Source: Atopobium sp. UBA6362 (GTDB lineage: Bacteria; Actinomycetota; Coriobacteriia; Coriobacteriales; Atopobiaceae). Taken from it: a DNA stretch of 6,271 bases. Of this stretch, positions 6,063 to 6,271 are shown piece by piece. The notes beneath the pieces are model-generated. The model was not told the DNA's origin and did not search any database. It saw only the letters and a list, made by a program, of their open reading frames with translations. The translations under genes were made by a program, and so were the position numbers. Location: the NCBI GenBank assembly GCA_002440065.1, contig DJRK01000041.1, positions 8,819 through 15,089 of the forward strand. The letters are read 5' to 3'. Each line of letters begins with the position of its first letter. Within the stretch, counting starts at the first letter, position 1.

Positions 6063-6271
6063 CTACGCCGTCCCTTCTCGTTTCTTGCAGAGGGCCTCTA
6101 TGGCCGTCACCTCGGCATCGTTGAGCATACGCCAATGCCCGGGCTCGACCCCTGTGAGGGTGAGCGGCCCAAAGGCGTCGCGGTGGAGCCGCAGGACCTT
6201 GTGCCCACAGGCCATGAGCATCTTCTTTACCTGGTGCTTGCGCCCCTCATGGATCGTGAGGCCCACGACGG
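6063..6271 (-). CDS. rluB: RluB/RsuA-family pseudouridine synthase, C-terminal end
   Basis: Only the last 69 codons, to the TAG at 6063, are inside the window; the S4 domain and the catalytic aspartate are beyond the right edge. The visible part has the conserved C-terminal block of the family: LTIHEGRKHQVKKMLMACGH, RLHRDAFGPLTLTG and PGHWRMLNDAEVTAIE. This family isomerises uridine to pseudouridine in rRNA; RluB acts on 23S U2605 (E. coli numbering) and RsuA on 16S. RluB is favoured because scpA-scpB-rluB-cmk order is common in Gram-positive bacteria, but the fragment alone does not separate it from RsuA, RluE or RluF. It lies 8 nt ahead of the phosphatase gene. Confidence 0.85.
   Translation of the reverse strand, partial: VVGLTIHEGRKHQVKKMLMACGHKVLRLHRDAFGPLTLTGVEPGHWRMLNDAEVTAIEALCKKREGTA

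Noticed and set aside
6055..6135. Upstream extension of the phosphatase to 6135
   Set aside because: It would overlap the conserved C-terminus of the pseudouridine synthase and adds sequence without family resemblance.
1..6271. CRISPR arrays, tRNA or rRNA genes
   Set aside because: No regularly spaced identical repeats of CRISPR type and no tRNA-like or rRNA-like sequence were seen; nearly all of the window is accounted for by protein genes.

Overview
The window is GC-rich bacterial DNA. All credible genes lie on the minus strand, so transcription runs from high to low coordinates. The gene order (rluB, a histidine-phosphatase gene, cmk, plsC, ispH, a PDZ/radical-SAM/DUF512 gene, der) resembles a housekeeping cluster of Firmicutes and of Coriobacteriia. 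High GC, a DUF512 protein and the MEP-pathway gene ispH together suggest a gut coriobacterium (Olsenella/Collinsella/Eggerthella-like). This assignment is inference from gene content, not a measured phylogeny.

Region by region, in transcription order. From 6271 to 3041 there is a compact operon: the end of an RluB/RsuA-family pseudouridine synthase, a histidine phosphatase, cytidylate kinase, an acyltransferase of the PlsC family and IspH. Adjacent genes are separated by 8 or 4 nt or overlap by 4 nt or 1 nt, and most have clear Shine-Dalgarno sequences. A 217-nt gap (2824-3040) follows and holds a perfect 18-bp inverted repeat. Next comes the radical-SAM/DUF512 gene (1444-2823). A 241-nt gap (1203-1443) then holds a dense cluster of about 13-bp repeats, and beside it is an apparently intact small serine resolvase (606-1202). 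The window ends with the first 172 codons of der (1-516).

The housekeeping genes serve translation and ribosome assembly (RluB, Der), nucleotide supply (Cmk), phospholipid synthesis (PlsC) and isoprenoid synthesis (IspH). The accessory part is the resolvase and its repeats, which sit between the DUF512 gene and der, a pair often adjacent in related bacteria. The repeat cluster spans about 118 bp, has 31-32 bp spacing and lies just upstream of the recombinase gene. It therefore resembles a res-type recombination site, and no transposase or cargo gene is visible. This is the most interesting part of the window. Secondary points are an H(X4)E in place of the canonical H(X4)D motif in the acyltransferase, an RHP in place of RHG in the phosphatase, and the unexplained 18-bp inverted repeat.
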